Below, piece by piece: positions 13,350-26,014 of a DNA stretch of 64,000 nt. Positions within the stretch are counted from its first letter, which is position 1; the number at the start of each line of letters is the position of its first letter. The DNA lies in the NCBI GenBank assembly GCA_020091685.1, contig CM034598.1, positions 17,651,362 through 17,715,361 of the forward strand, given 5' to 3'. Under the pieces are notes generated by a model. The model was not told the origin of the DNA. It saw only the letters and a list, made by a program, of their open reading frames with translations, and made no database searches. Source of the stretch: Lutjanus erythropterus. Lineage: Eukaryota; Chordata; Actinopteri; Lutjaniformes; Lutjanidae. Made by a program: the position numbers and the translations under genes.

Positions 13350-13610
13350 TCATTCCATCAATCCAGTGTGAATGCAAGTGTCTGGAATGCAGCATTGTGT
13401 CCATGTTTATTAACTTGCACTCTTTTTCTCCCCTGCTTTTCTTGACTCATTGCTGCATTCTTTGGCACATTACCACCATCTGTAGATCGGTGGAATAGTT
13501 TAAAATCATAAGCAGGAATGTGGGCCGTGTCCTTGGGCACGAGAACAACAAAACACCAACTTACTCATGAAAACATATAATTGGTCAAAAACGCCACAGG
13601 GCACCTTTAA
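13350..13610 (-). mobile_element. Probable TTAA-end DNA element, partial
   Basis: The right side ends GCCACAGGGCACCTTTAA (13593-13610). On the minus strand this reads TTAAAGGTGCCCTGTGGC, a terminus I recognise from a teleost TTAA-target short element. The adjoining sequence (GTCCTTGGGCAC, GTGGGCCG) fits the same family from memory. No matching opposite terminus was found, so the left limit is arbitrary and the copy is probably truncated. Confidence 0.4.
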
Positions 13611-15635
13611 GTTTTGCTCAGTTAGTGAAAATGAGTCATTCTCTTCATATAGTAATATTTACCTCCTGTGTTATCATCATTCCACAAGACCAGATTCTTG
13701 CCAATGCCGTTTTGTTATCCTGTTTCCTGGTCTGCGTGACCTTGTGCATTCATGTTGCTATGTGTCTGTTTGTGTGAGTGGGAGGAAGCTCATAAGTTAG
13801 TCTATAGTGTGTATCTCCTTTCAGGTTGTGGCTGCAGCTGGGCAGTAACAGTATCCTTTGAGGGTGAAAAATCTCGTTTGTTTATGCTGAAGATGAGAGC
13901 TAGTGTCCATAGCAACTGAAACATTATGTCCCTGTGCTGATGGTATCCTGCTATGACAGTTATGATGAACATGATGGAGACTAGTTGATCTGAGATTGAG
14001 ATATTTCAAGTGTTCTCCTTGTTTGCATGTATTTTGATTATACTGTCTTGTCTCTATTTTGGTTTTTGTTTGTCTGCTTTAGCACTCATTGAATGTTTGA
14101 GGAATCCTTCTCCTTATGCTGCCTTTTCTAACATTATTTCACACATTTTTTCGAATTCTTATAGTGGGTCTCTGCTTGTTGTTTTGGGCGTTCAAGTAAA
14201 CTCAAACTGAACTGTTTTAAAGTCTCATGATAAGATTTTGAAATAACCAATGACACTCCAATCACTAAAACATGCTCAAATTGAATATTTCATCACATTT
14301 TTTATAATGACAGGCAAGCTGAAATTCTCCGCTCTTGTTGAGTATAGTGTTCCAGTTTTAATGGGCTGAAGAACATCCACACTCATTTCATAATTGCACA
14401 AATGATACGTTTCAAAGACAGGCTGCCTGCAGCTTTGATCGTGCGAGGCAGAAAGAGATGGAGACTCACTGGAACCTGGAGAACTCATACATAACAGTTT
14501 CCCACTGCTTCTTACAACTGACCCAGGAGGCTTTTTTTTTTGCACGTCGGATGGAGAATCCAAGATAAGAATCAGATCTGACATAAAAGTAGGAGGATAT
14601 TAATTAGCACCAACTAGGCCCAGTGGTGATTCCTGTAATAGTAAGTAAACGTTTCATTAGCTTGCATGTTAACAGGGTCCAGTTGCCGCAATGGACACCA
14701 AAGCCGATCTGTTTGTCCAGAGGCGCTGAGGCTTTTTTTAGCTGCAAGTGTCAAAAGAGCACTTACACAACACAGAGCTGGACAAAGCAGTGGGAAGGAA
14801 ATGTGGAAATGCTGGACACAAAGGGGAGTGACAATTCACAGGAAATTTGCATACATTGTTGACCTCTCTCTCACCATTCATGTATTTAAACTGAGGCACA
14901 GTCGCTAATCCACAGATAATTCAAGCAGAAAATAGCAGATAGAGTGAGAGAGAGAAAGAATATCCAAAGTTGAAGTTGGATAAGCCTATTTATTACTGTG
15001 TAAGTAGGATTTGCATTTTAGAACAGTTTTAAAGTTTTAAAAAGTATGGAAAAGGTAAAGAAGCTTGGATTTTTCTTTCTTGATTTGTCACCATATATTG
15101 ACACTGGAAAATAAAAAGTCATAAATTCTGATCCACAGAACAGTTGACTATATATCGCTCACCTGGAAGCATGAAGCCTGATTGCATCATGTGGAAGTTA
15201 TGACATGTTGGGTTTCAGTGCCGATGACATGCCAATTTATATTTTGTCTCTATCTTTTTTTAGTCCTCATTATAATATCATCATCATTATTTGTATCTCC
15301 TATCTCACATTCATAAGTCATCCCAGTTGCATCATAAATAGCATCATTGGTGTCTAGAAGTGTGAAAAAAGTGTATAAAATTGTACTGCTGGAATATACA
15401 GTTGAATAGAAGGTGTTGATTATTGAAAAACAAGCAATCAATTGTGTTTATTGACTTTCACTCATAATTTCACTGCAGATGTTGCAATCAGTGACCATTT
15501 TACATGTGTCTGTCGTGTGTACTCCATCTCTAAAGCGTACAGACAGAGTTTTATCGACAAGTAATCACCAAAAGAATTAATTATGCTGTGGGTTCTGGTG
15601 AGAGGCTCGTGCTAATGACAGCACAGGATGTGAGT
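13611..15635. other. Unique non-coding DNA
   Basis: No gene or recognised repeat. Chance frames (14010-14210, 14276-14584, 14623-14908) show no domain or signal I recognise. Confidence 0.55.
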
Positions 15636-15860
15636 ATTAAAGCTGCAGTAGGCAGTTTATTTTTGGCATCACTGGGCAAAAAGTCCACATTAACCTTTAA
15701 GCACCATGTAATTGCAGTGATCTGAGAGAAAACTAGACTTCTGCCACGCTTCTTGAGTTTGTTTTCAGGCTGTAGAAAATCTAGCCTGTGACAGGAAACT
15801 TTGGCCAATCACAGGTCAGTGAAACAGTTGATTGTTGAGGTTCATTCTCAGGTTGGTGGC
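15636..15860 (+). repeat. Dispersed repeat with TTAAAGCTGCAGTAGG end
   Basis: Starts ATTAAAGCTGCAGTAGGCAG and contains TTTGGCCAATCACAGGTCA, a combination common in a teleost short element with TTAA-type ends. The opposite end is not visible, so this is a truncated or decayed copy. Borders approximate. Confidence 0.45.
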
Positions 15861-16375
15861 TTCCCACCCATGTCCTAGGAATGAGACTCAACAATCAGCT
15901 GTCTTTCTTGATAATCACTTAATGCATCTTTCATGGCGTTCTCCTCTGTTGAGTTATAAACTCTCCATGAATTGATGCACACTTGCTTCTGCGCTCAGAT
16001 AATGCAATGAAAACTTTAGTTTAGCTAACCAAACTTAGCTATTATTCAGGAAAAAAATTCCTATATGTGGTGCAATAACATTGGGAATACTACTTTTACC
16101 TTTTTAATGAACGCAGCATTATATTTTTTCATATATTTCTCATATTTTCATATGGTTACCATAGAGAATTCATATTTCCAATGCAGAACAGAATCTTTTA
16201 ATATATAAAACATTTTTTATATATTTATTGCCCAATATTCCTCAGTTAAAGGGTGGAGGCTGGGGTTCAGTTCAGAAAAAGTTTAGAGGTTTAAAAATAC
16301 AAAAAAAAACAGAGAGAGAGAGATGAAAAGTACAGCTGTGGCAATATATTTCATATATGTCAATATTTTGATGCT
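15861..16375. other. Unique AT-rich DNA
   Basis: TA-rich stretch with a GA run near 16310-16322. Nothing else recognised. Confidence 0.5.
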
Positions 16376-16739
16376 TTGAAGGCACAGTTCCATTGCTAAC
16401 AAATATAAGGTTAGAAAATATTTGCTCGATTTATTGTAATATAAGCCACGCCCACTTCCGGTCCTCTGTCTGAATACAGATATGGAGACAGATAATTTTG
16501 CTGATTGAACAGATACACTTCTCTGACGTCTCTGTGCACCGTACTGCGCAGTGATACAGTTTGTGGGTGTATTTCAGTAAAAAGAAAATAGTTTCGACAT
16601 GGAACTGCTCACAACAAGGTCTGCAAACATGATATCTCCAAAACTTCGCAACTCAAACCAAAACTATCTAGATGGATAAATACACTACAGGCAAGAAGAG
16701 AAAACATGTTTTTGATTTGCGGGTGAACTGTTCCTTTAA
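16376..16739. mobile_element. TTAA-target non-autonomous DNA element
   Basis: The left end TTGAAGGCACAGTTC and the reverse complement of the right end, TTAAAGGAACAGTTC, match at 13 of 15 bases. Both borders carry the TTAA (or TTGA) expected of TTAA-target elements such as piggyBac- or Kolobok-like families. The interior has GCCACGCCCACTTCCGG and CTGCGCAGTGATACAGTTTG, which I recognise from an abundant teleost repeat. At 364 bp it has no transposase. Confidence 0.7.
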
Positions 16740-18174
16740 GCATCTGACTGAAGGGGAGTCACTGTAAACACTGAAAATAATAACAGTTGAAAATGAATAG
16801 TAATTATATGGTTTTGTATTCATGCCCAGAGATTATTTAATATTAGCATGATGACGTACTCTACACAATCTCCAAAGCCACAGATGTTTCCACTTCACTG
16901 TTTGGTCCTTTTCTTCAGTGGCCCTGCGGATCCCTTTGTTGGTGTGGTGTTTTGTATTCTGAGAAGACATTTGCTCAAGTCAAGTGAATTGTACTTTGTT
17001 TCAGGTTCAGCCAAGTGAGTGTTTAATGTATTGCCAGGTTAGCTGCTGCTTTGCTCTGTTGAATTCTGAAAGAGTCAGATAGTCAGGCCTTTGCACCACC
17101 TCGCATTAATCAATATCATAATGTACAGCATAATGTATAGCATTCCCATCTCATCCCTCTATTACCCCGGTTTCTTCTACACCAGTAAATAATGTTTATT
17201 TGTCTACTCTTTTTTTTTACACATTCATCCCCGCTCACTTTAAATCTCATCTCTCATCCTCCATCCATTGCCTGACTGGTATATTCAGTAAACAGAGCCT
17301 GACCTTTTGTCCATTTCATTCTGACCATTCTCTGTCAGAGCCCTCTCTGCATTCTTCACCCTCTCAGCTCCTCCCTCTATCCCTGGACACACTTTGTAAC
17401 ACTTCTTATTTGTCCTGTGCAAACAGTGTCTGTCTGCACCAACTTCTCTCTGCCTTCTTGTCCTTCACACATGTCTACAGAGGTTATGTCTGTGACCAGG
17501 GCAAATACAGCCTGGGCTCTGTGCTCTCTTAGAGGTTTGATCATATCATACACACCTGGTGCACTGAAAAAAATTACTCCATATTGCTGTCTGTTTTAAC
17601 CTTTACACTCAAACAAGGTCAGCTTGGGATGCGAGAAGTTCAAACAAACAAAAAAAGACATATGGAAAAACCCCAAAGGAAAAAATCCCAAAGGAAAACC
17701 GCAGTGTGAGGAGCATTCTGTTGTCTTTTAAAGTCTGTGTCATATTTAATTAATGGGTACCATATTGTACACAACATCCATATATCAACACGACACCCAC
17801 AAGGCTGGCACCTGCTGTGTTACTATGGTAACATTATGAGATGTCTCATGGCAGGTACAATTAGCCATCAGCAGTAATTAGAGCTCATTAGCCCATGGGT
17901 GTGAACCTCAATTTTTAACCAAAAAGAGGAAAATAAAGACAATTTATTTCCTGCTGCATGATTGCTGAGATTGTTGGGACCAGACCAGAGTGTTTGGATG
18001 ACATTAGACAGACGTAGCAGAGGGACATCATGTCACTAGATGTCAGGAGATACATATGATTGAAGCATATAGGAGCTGGAGAGGTTTCAGCACCATGGAC
18101 AGCAACTGTCTCAAGGAGCTTTGTGTGACTTGTGTGGAGTATTTCTGGTAATTGCCACAGTGTCCAAGTAATTG
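16740..18174. other. Unique non-coding DNA
   Basis: No gene recognised. The chance frame at 17200-17532 is pyrimidine-rich and shows no family resemblance. A CCCAAAGGAAAA direct repeat pair lies near 17671-17698. Confidence 0.5.
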
Positions 18175-18700
18175 TTAAAGGGATTTTTTTTTTGGCCATT
18201 TAATAGTTATAGTTTTTTTTACGTGAATATCCAGTTAATGTTGGTGATAAATGTAGTCAATTGAAGCAATAAATTCCCCAGTGTGTGCTTTGTTGACTGA
18301 GAAAGCTGAGTTCTCTTGCTGCAATATCTGTTGTTCTTCCTGCACCAGTGATGCTACAGAGATGTAGTTGGTGTGAAGAAATACAGGCTATTTCAGCTTT
18401 GATTTCTAAACTAGTATATTTGTCACCTAACACTTTGTTTCAGCAAACAGAGTAATAGCTATATAGGCTAGGGTCGTCATATATGGCAACAGGGGTGCGG
18501 GGGTCAGACGCTTGCATGCAGTGCATCCTGGTACATGTTTAGTTAGATAGTTAGATAGTTTGGCTATGTACAGGAAGCAGAACTCAGCTTTCTCAGTCAA
18601 TAAAGCGCACACTGATGAATTTATTATCTCAACTGACTACATTTATCATCAGCACACTGACTGGACGTCTACATGAAAAGTGGTGAATTTTATCCTTTAA
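18175..18700. mobile_element. Foldback (long inverted repeat) TTAA element
   Basis: Bounded by TTAA at 18175-18178 and 18697-18700, with TTAAAGG at both ends (reading inward). Arms at about 18235-18315 and 18579-18665 are inverted copies over roughly 80 bp with about 85% identity by eye, sharing GATAAATGTAGTCA, AATAAATTC and TTGACTGAGAAAGCTGAGTT. The 526-bp unit has a centre of about 260 bp with a small GTTAGATA tandem (18542-18560). The structure is that of a foldback non-autonomous DNA element. The transcript would form a long hairpin. Confidence 0.75.
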
Positions 18701-21153
18701 GATACAAAACATTTTTCAGAACTATCAGTGACACATTTATTTAATGAGGACATGCCGACACTCATGGCTGTGCATGTACTGTACATGTCACAGTGGAGCT
18801 CAGATGACATGTCAAAACATATAAGTAGGAGCAACCACACAGTACTACAGTATGTAGTACAAAATGTACACTCCGGAGCTGAGAAGAGTAATACAATTAA
18901 TAAAGCAGTTAAATCTAGTTATCTAGAAACATGTAGGTGTACTGTACATAAAAGTGCAAAGAATGTGATAATATTTTAAATAGTTGATAACATTTCCAAG
19001 GATGGAACGTATTTCTCAAAATCTTTAATAGAAGTATTTGACATTTACTATTTATGTTGACAGTGTCAGATATGCAATATTATTATCATTAGTCCAAATA
19101 CCTGATAACTATCTGCCATGTGTCATGTCTGCTGTCCTAAAACTAGCAGCTGGCCTGGACTCGTAGACCATGGTGAATTGTTGGATCCATTCCGTTTTGA
19201 ATATAACTTTGGAGCGGTATTAGGAGCTTTGGTTTATTTCAGACAAGGGGAACACTTGCCTACTACCCGGTGGTGTGTGTACATGCACTTAAGTGAAGAA
19301 AGTCGAGAGAACTTAGCCTCAGGACTTTCTTCAGAAAGCGCTCTTTGGCAGCCCTTTCTGGCAGAAATCTCTTTGTCAGAAAGCCTAGACAGCCTTTAGG
19401 AAGTCAGATGACACAGAGTGAAAAGTCCACACTAGAAACAGGCTGTGGTTAATGAATTTGTTAAGCACAGGACTTCCACTCTAGAGACTTATCATTATTA
19501 TTATTCGGTTAGGCAACAAAGCTTCTTGGCTAGACTGAGGAAAAGATCATGGTTTGTATTAACCACATGTTTGAAGGGTTTTCTGACAGAAGGCCCACAA
19601 GGTTAACTTCTCCTTTGTGCAGTATTTTACAGACATATACATTTCTGAATTTTTCTTTATGTCAACCTGGACTAATCCGTTAGATGTGCTTACAAAGGCA
19701 GACAATGTGAATCAAGGACACGCAATCATCCATAAGGGGCCATGATGTTCTCTGAATTCATCAGAATTTTTCCTGACATAAGCGGATAAATAAATACATC
19801 AATAGATAACCATAAATAACCAAAATCTTTAGCATGGATTTTTTTTCATGCAGTTTGACTGGAATGAGAACCCACTTTATTTCTACTAATTGTCATATAC
19901 TTGAAAGAATTTCAAACCTCCATGCACCCCACTTTCCTTCAGAAGTTAGTGCACCAGTGTCCTTTCTTCAATTGTCATTCACTGCATCCACTCACTAATG
20001 GAAGCTTTAAAAGGACTATTAAGGAGGGAAATTATGGTTAAACAATTCAGATATATTTAACAAACCTCTTAGCTGTTTCATTTTCTGCATTAGCAGTGAT
20101 GATTCAATGGGGAAGGCTGAGGTAAGGTGTCAGCTAAAAGCCCATAATGAAGCGGACTGTTTGTCAGGCAGAAAGATAAGTCCTGTAATTGCCTGGGGTC
20201 CTGTATTGTCAATATGCATCCTAATGCCTTCAAAGGCTCGGTGGCTATAAGGTCCGGTGGTTTGGCTTTATTCCTCTGCTAGATAGCACGTGGCTGTGGC
20301 TGATGGAGGTGTTGGATGCACATGAACAGAAAAAAGTGAAAGCTATTTGAATTTGGATTTCCATAATAAACCTGCTGAAGTGTCTGGACTTAGTGATATC
20401 TCAGTGGTCCAGCTGGTTTTCAAGTGTAAATGGTTTCAATTTAGCACAAGCCTGTGAGTTTGTACTGTATGTGTGTCTGTCCGTGCACACCTGCACACTC
20501 ATTGATACAGTATGTGTGCGCTCACACATGTAGCCTACCATACACATTGATTTGTGTGTTCTGTCTTTGATCGCCCCGCTGTTAGATGTGCTTGCTGACT
20601 CCTAACCCGGTTAAGCTTTTAATGGAAAGCTGCGGGTTGGCCTTTTCTCACTGTGCTCTCTGCTGTGGCATGCTTCACTTTGGAAAAAGGAATGCTTGCT
20701 AATTAAGATAGTTAGTCCCCAGGGGTCGTTCTCTGCAGCCAGTTTTCGCTCGCTGTGGGAGTGAGAGGTTGACAGGTCTGCAGGCACCACAAGTGTCTGT
20801 GGAAAGTGAAGGATGAGAGAGAGAGTGGACTTCATTTGTGATTTTGCATGCAGTTAAACAGCACTCTGTGAGGAGCCCGTGGAAACTACTGTGTCAGGAG
20901 TATGGAACACGCTGTAAAATAATGGAGGGATAATGGGCAGAACATAAAGCAGCTCATATCATGGAAATTTAATGTGATTTTAATGTAACAGTGTGTGAAC
21001 TGTGCCTCACAAAATACACAGCCCAGCGTCACAGCATGTTGTGAATTAACCATGAAATGTAAGCTATGAATTTGTGTACATAGAATTTTTTTTATTTTAT
21101 TCATGATAGTCAACTTGACTCGTTTAGTTCCTATCTGAGACGAAGTCTCAGTG
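18701..21153. other. Unique non-coding DNA
   Basis: No exon supported. 19375-19480 weakly resembles 26105-26220. 20085-20260 has the dense TAAT/ATGCAT-type composition of vertebrate conserved enhancers, but this is only an impression. Chance frames at 19118-19399 and 20611-20835 have no recognisable features. Confidence 0.5.
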
Positions 21154-21775
21154 TTTTTTTTTTTTTTTTCTTTTCTTTTTGTTTATTTTTGAAAAATATA
21201 TTTATTGTGTTTTCAGAATTAACACAGCAGATAGATCCACATAAACATAAGAAAACAAACAAAACAAACAAAAACAAAACCCTCATTTATAATGTAGCTG
21301 TATAATGTAGCCGTTATGCTGAATTACATTATTACAATTATATTATCTTTATGCATTACTATACTCTCAATATTTTCACTCAGCAAACATCTTGGCAGGG
21401 GACTTTCAAGATACAAAATAAAACGTTCCCACATTTTTCCATGGCTAAACAGCTGGAAAGACTTTTAAACAAATGTCCAACCCTGCCTCTGTTCTCTTTC
21501 ATTGTTGTTGAAATACAGTGTTCAGCCTTAAGTGAGCCTAAAACTTATCTTTTCATTTGTACCTGACAGTCTTAATTCAGGTTGAAGTAGTCCAAGGATA
21601 AATACCCAAGGGCAGACAGGCAACTTAATAGAGATGGTATCAGATATAGTTTGTGTGACCTCTTCCCAGAATTGTTAAATGTTTTGGGCAGCTCCAAAGG
21701 CAGTGGAATAATGTGCCTTCTTCTAGGCCACATTTAATGCATGAATTGGGATTATTATTATCAAAGCAGTGCAAC
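21154..21775 (-). mobile_element. 5'-truncated L1-like LINE, 3' end
   Basis: On the minus strand, 21738-21682 translates to CIKCGLEEGTLFHCLWSCP, the C-x2-C...H-x4-C motif found at the C-terminus of L1-clade reverse transcriptase proteins. Further weak L1-like protein similarity follows downstream on the minus strand with frame changes. The copy ends in an A-tail, seen as a T-run at 21154-21169 on the plus strand. Only the last part of ORF2 and a 3' UTR are present, so it is a typical dead-on-arrival 5' truncation that has since decayed. No other L1 copy was seen in the window. Confidence 0.7.
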
Positions 21776-21822
21776 TTGAAGGAAGTTATGTATGTACATG
21801 ATTTATTTAAATTGCATTAATT

Positions 21823-21966
21823 AGTGGCCGGCTGTGGGTTTGATTCCCGCCAGTGACCCTTATTTGAATCCACTGCTGCATGTCATTCCCCCACTCTCTC
21901 CCCCTTTCCTGTCATATCTTCAGCTGTCCTATAAATTAAAGGCATAAAAAGCCCCCAAAATATAAT
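21823..21966 (+). mobile_element. tRNA-derived SINE, truncated
   Basis: Carries the B-box region GGGTTTGATTCCCGCC (21836-21851), then CTGCATGTCATTCCCCCACT, TCTTCAGCTGTCCTAT and AAAGGCATAAAAAGCCCC. The last three blocks are shared, in order, with the complete SINE on the opposite strand at 46912-47144. The tRNA-like head upstream of the B box is missing. It directly follows the LINE fragment. Confidence 0.7.
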
Positions 21967-22229
21967 ACAGCCAGTTTATTGCTGTTTGAGGATTCTTTTA
22001 GTTACAGTTATTTTACAAACGGGAGACCTGACTAGGGCCTAGTATGACCTTTTCTCGACTAGACAGAGGAGGTCTACAAGGGGACTGTTTTGAATGGATT
22101 TTATAAATTCTTTGCAAATTATTAAAACCCAAAGTTTAAACAAGTAGTTATTTTAACTCTAACCATGACTGTTTCCCTAAACTTTACCTTGTAGTTTTGG
22201 TGCCTAAACCTGGAAGTGTAACCAGGAAT

Positions 22230-22535
22230 TGCATACTATTGAGGTGAATTTTTAGTTTTTCAATTTCAATGTGCAATATTCCATACTTTAATTAGATGTA
22301 TTATCATCATTGTATGTGCAATATTGATATTCCCTCCCTGTAATGGTGTAAATTAAACTGCTGAGTCTCCTTATATTGTATATACTGTTCCTGTTTTTAT
22401 ATTTCCCCTGTTTATAGTATTCCTATTTTTTAGTTCTTATATTCCTTTCATTATATATATACATATATATATATAAATTTCCCCATTGTGGGACTAATAA
22501 AGGAACATCTTATCTTCTCTTATCTTAACTTGAAC
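22230..22535 (+). mobile_element. LINE 3' UTR/tail
   Basis: AT-rich sequence ending AAATTTCCCCATTGTGGGAC, then TAATAAAGGA and a TCTTATCTTCTC-type short tandem tail. This is a frequent 3' end of teleost non-LTR retrotransposons. No coding part remains, so the clade (Rex/RTE-like) is uncertain. A (TA)n run at about 22452-22476 lies just upstream of the tail. Confidence 0.55.
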
Positions 22536-23288
22536 ATGGAATAAGAACAACACTGAATAATATGTTAGTTTGAAAGTTGTTTTGATTGTCAAAAAAAGGA
22601 AAAATTGAGGTCTTGTAAACAAATCTATAGATAAAATTTTTGTGACAATTTCATGAACTGCTGTGCTGAAATACAGCGTGGTCATTAGAGTCTGCACATG
22701 CCACAACTTCCTGATTATGTCATCTGATTTTAAATGCAGCTCCCTTTCAAATATTTTTATTGTAGAGCATCTTTATATTGATAACATACAACACCCATTA
22801 TATTTGACTATTACCATTAAGCACATTTTTGCAAAGACAGACAAGGTTATCCACACAAAACAACCCAAATTAGAAAGCACTCAGTGAGCACATACCTTGA
22901 TTCTACAGTTCTCTTAATTTGTTGTTTTAATAATAAATAATGTTTTGAAAGTCTTCAATTTGATTTACATTTTCATCATAATATATTGTAGTAGACAATT
23001 ATGCTGATTGGCAGATGGTGGCCATGAGTTTTTAAAGCTCTCATTTTATGGCTTTGTATGTTTACAAATTGTATAAAAGTGGAAGTGCAAACAAACATTT
23101 TTATATTAACAATGGATCAAATAATTTTGTGTGTGTTGAGTGATGAACCCACAGAGAATTATTATATAACTCTGCAGTCTGTCTCAGATATACAGAACAT
23201 TTCAGCATCTTTAAACTCATTTTGTCTTACAACTTAACTCTTTAAGTTCCCTGTCACAACTCTCATCAAATTAATTTCCAGCAAACAA
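22536..23288. other. Unique AT-rich DNA
   Basis: No gene or repeat recognised. Confidence 0.5.
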
Positions 23289-24117
23289 GCTTAGATGGTC
23301 TGATGAATCACATTTGCTTTTACATCACGTGGATGGCCAGGTGTGTGTGCACCGATTACCTGGGGAACACATGGCACCAGGATGCACTGTGGGAGGAAGG
23401 CAAGCCGGTGGAGGCAGTGTAATGCTTTGAGCAATGTTGTGCTGGGAAACCTTGGGTCCTGCCATCCATGTGGACGTTACTTTGACACCAGTGTTGTTTT
23501 TGGCAGCCATTTTTGATTTAGTTTTAGTCACATTTTAGTCATTTCTATCTTTGATAGTTTTAGTCTAGTGTTAGTTGATGAAAACTAAAAGGTTTTTAGT
23601 CCAGTTTTAGTCTCTAATCCTAGTCGAAAAAAATAATGACTTTAAAACATTAAATTAAGCCAATACAGATATCATTCCATATCATTCCAGAAATCATTTT
23701 GTCATTGTTTACGAAAACAACGCTGTTTAACACGTACCACCTACCTAAGCATTGTTGCAGACCATGTACACCCTTTCATGGAAACGGTATTCCCTGATGG
23801 CTGTGGCCTCTTTCAGCAGGAAAACAACAACAGCAACGAGTTTGAAGTGTTGACTTGGCCTCCAGATTCCCCAGATCTCAATCCAATCGAGCATCTGTGG
23901 GATGTGCTGGACAAACAAGTCCGATCCATGGAGGCCCCACCTCGCAACTTACAGGACTTAAAGGATCTGCTGCTAACATCTTGGTGCCAGATACCAAAGC
24001 GCACCTTCAGTGGTCTAGTGGAGTCCATGCCATGATGGGTCAGGGCTGTTTTGGCAGCAAAAGGGGGACCAACACAATATTAGGCAGGTGATCATAATGT
24101 TATGCCTGATCGGTGTA
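23289..24117 (+). mobile_element. Tc1-like transposon, decayed, 5'-truncated
   Basis: Reads as a Tc1-family DDE transposase in pieces. It starts with RWSDESH just after 23290, continues through HVDGQVCVHRLPGEHMAPG, and resumes after a nested insertion with a segment ending in DHVHPFMETVFPDG. The C-terminal part keeps LTWPPDSPDLNPIEHLWDVL, whose glutamate is the third catalytic residue. The second catalytic aspartate of the usual QQDNAP motif is lost: the text reads QQENN and about 20 residues are missing there. A tryptophan codon before the insertion is a stop (23422-23430 region). The 3' TIR is present, ending GTTATGCCTGATCGGTGTA at 24117. The N-terminal DNA-binding half and 5' TIR are absent. 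It is inactive. Confidence 0.9.
23489..23725. mobile_element. hAT-type element nested in the Tc1 transposase
   Basis: Starts CAGTGTTGTTTTTGGC and ends ACGAAAACAACGCTG, whose reverse complement CAGCGTTGTTTTCGT gives an inverted terminus. The interior is rich in TTTTAGTC, as in a very common teleost hAT-derived short element. Flanking 8-mers TTTGACAC (23481-23488) and TTTAACAC (23726-23733) differ at one base, fitting an 8-bp target duplication. Removing the insert joins the Tc1 reading frame in phase, confirming insertion into the older transposon. Length 237 bp, non-autonomous. Confidence 0.85.
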
Positions 24118-26014
24118 TGTCAGTGTTGTGTTTACAGCTGGTTCACTGCAAGTGGCCAAAGGAAAAAAAAATCTGCTTTAATGAGACTGACTCATGACCC
24201 GAGTGGTCACTGTAGTTCAAATTTAAAATATCATGCTACCTGTATGAAGGATGCCATTAAATTGTGCAGGACTGCTCACAGTTGAAGTTGATGTGTCAAC
24301 TTATGTCAAACAGGTCACATCAACAAGCATTTGGCAACTGGTAGTAAAATGGTGTCATTTAAAAAAAAACTTAACAGTTTTACTGTTTTATAGGTGCTGG
24401 GGTCTAGGATTGTACACCTCACAGTTCTGGAGTTATGAGCTTAAAGAAGTGGTTTATAAATGGACAGGCACTTGTTTCTTGGCCAGTGGCCGTCTTTTTT
24501 CACCATATTTCACTGACACCTGTTAAAGCAGTTATTAGATATCCTGTTAACGAACAGACAAACAAGATAAGGTAATGTCAACAGCATAATGTCCTTGGCA
24601 TCCTCCTCTCTCACTGCTGATTGAGTTGCCAGTGTTTGTTGCCAGTGCTTTACACAAGCTTCCAACAGTGTCAAAACAACGTCAAAAACTCTATAAGCAA
24701 CACCTTCTTTTCTCTGGATGTAAATCCAATTTTCTGCTGTAAGGGAAATGTCAAAAACTCCCTCAGCTGGCAAAATTGGTGTGACAGTATTTTAAATACT
24801 TTTTTTTAACCTTTTTTCCTTCCACCATCACAAATCAGGTGATGCCCACAGCAGCCTCTTTCATAAGCCATTCGGACAATTAAAGCCACTTTGGTATTAT
24901 CTCCTCTTACCATGTGCTCCATTAGCCTTTTAAATACCTTGTACTTATGAATAAGTTAAATAATGCTCACTAGTAACCTAACCTACAGGAGCCATACTGA
25001 TTATTGTCCCCTGAGGGACAGTTCCACAGATCTTACTAGGCTCATTATGATGATTTACTTTGCAGCTTGATGTTTACACCCCAGGACAATCATACATGAT
25101 TACCTAATGAATACAAAGGGAAAATAGGCCTAAAGGAGAGCAGTGAATAGGAAGGTGGGCAACTAATTAATGTAGTTTTTCTTCAGAATAATGATCCGAT
25201 CTTGTGTGTGTGAGAGAGTCTGTGCTGGTGCTGGTGGGGGGTTGTTGGATGATTACCCATTTCTAATTCCTTGCACATCTCAGAGATAAGGTAGAATAGG
25301 CTGCTGTCTTGGGACACCTGATACTTGCTTGTCTATGGAATTACCCAAATTACCAAGATAATTTCTAGCTCAGACTGGGTCGACAGTGCACCTAACTTCA
25401 TAATAACATTATGCGATTATTATTTGTGAGCGAGCCTTTAATTTTTGGCTTAGTCAAGGTGGTCTTTGCAGGTGTGCAGAGGATCAAATAAACACATCAT
25501 TGTGATATAGACCAGTAGGGATCCAAATAAACAATTTTGCACAGGGAAGAAAATACATGTTATAAATCTGCCTGTTATTTTACCGTCTAATCAGTCAGAT
25601 GTTCTTTGCACACATAAAACTGAACAGCTAGTGGCAGCTGGTTGGATTTGCGGCCCGCCACAAAATCAAGATTTTAAGAAATAAAAGTGCGACTCAGTTG
25701 GAGTCGGATGAATTAATAATTTATTTGGTGATGTCCCCTGCAGGCCTTGGGGTTCAAAGCTTGTGTTGTGCTTTTTGTGTCTAAACGCAACATAGCAAAA
25801 CAGCTGAAGGTTTAAACACTGGATATTAAAATTGTAGATCTGGAAGAAAAATATCCTAAATCTGCTTTCATTATCCTGAGAGAAATTATAAATAAACAAT
25901 AATTAAAAGATCTCATGAGACAAAGAACTGAAACTCAGAACAAATAACTACTGTGCTAACATCTTTGGCATGATAATTTGTAATAACGCTGCCTGAAATA
26001 TCTTCTAATCCAAT
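24118..26014. other. Unique non-coding DNA
   Basis: No gene recognised. 24840-25170 contains TAAT-rich blocks resembling a conserved non-coding element, but nothing in the sequence alone proves that. Confidence 0.5.
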
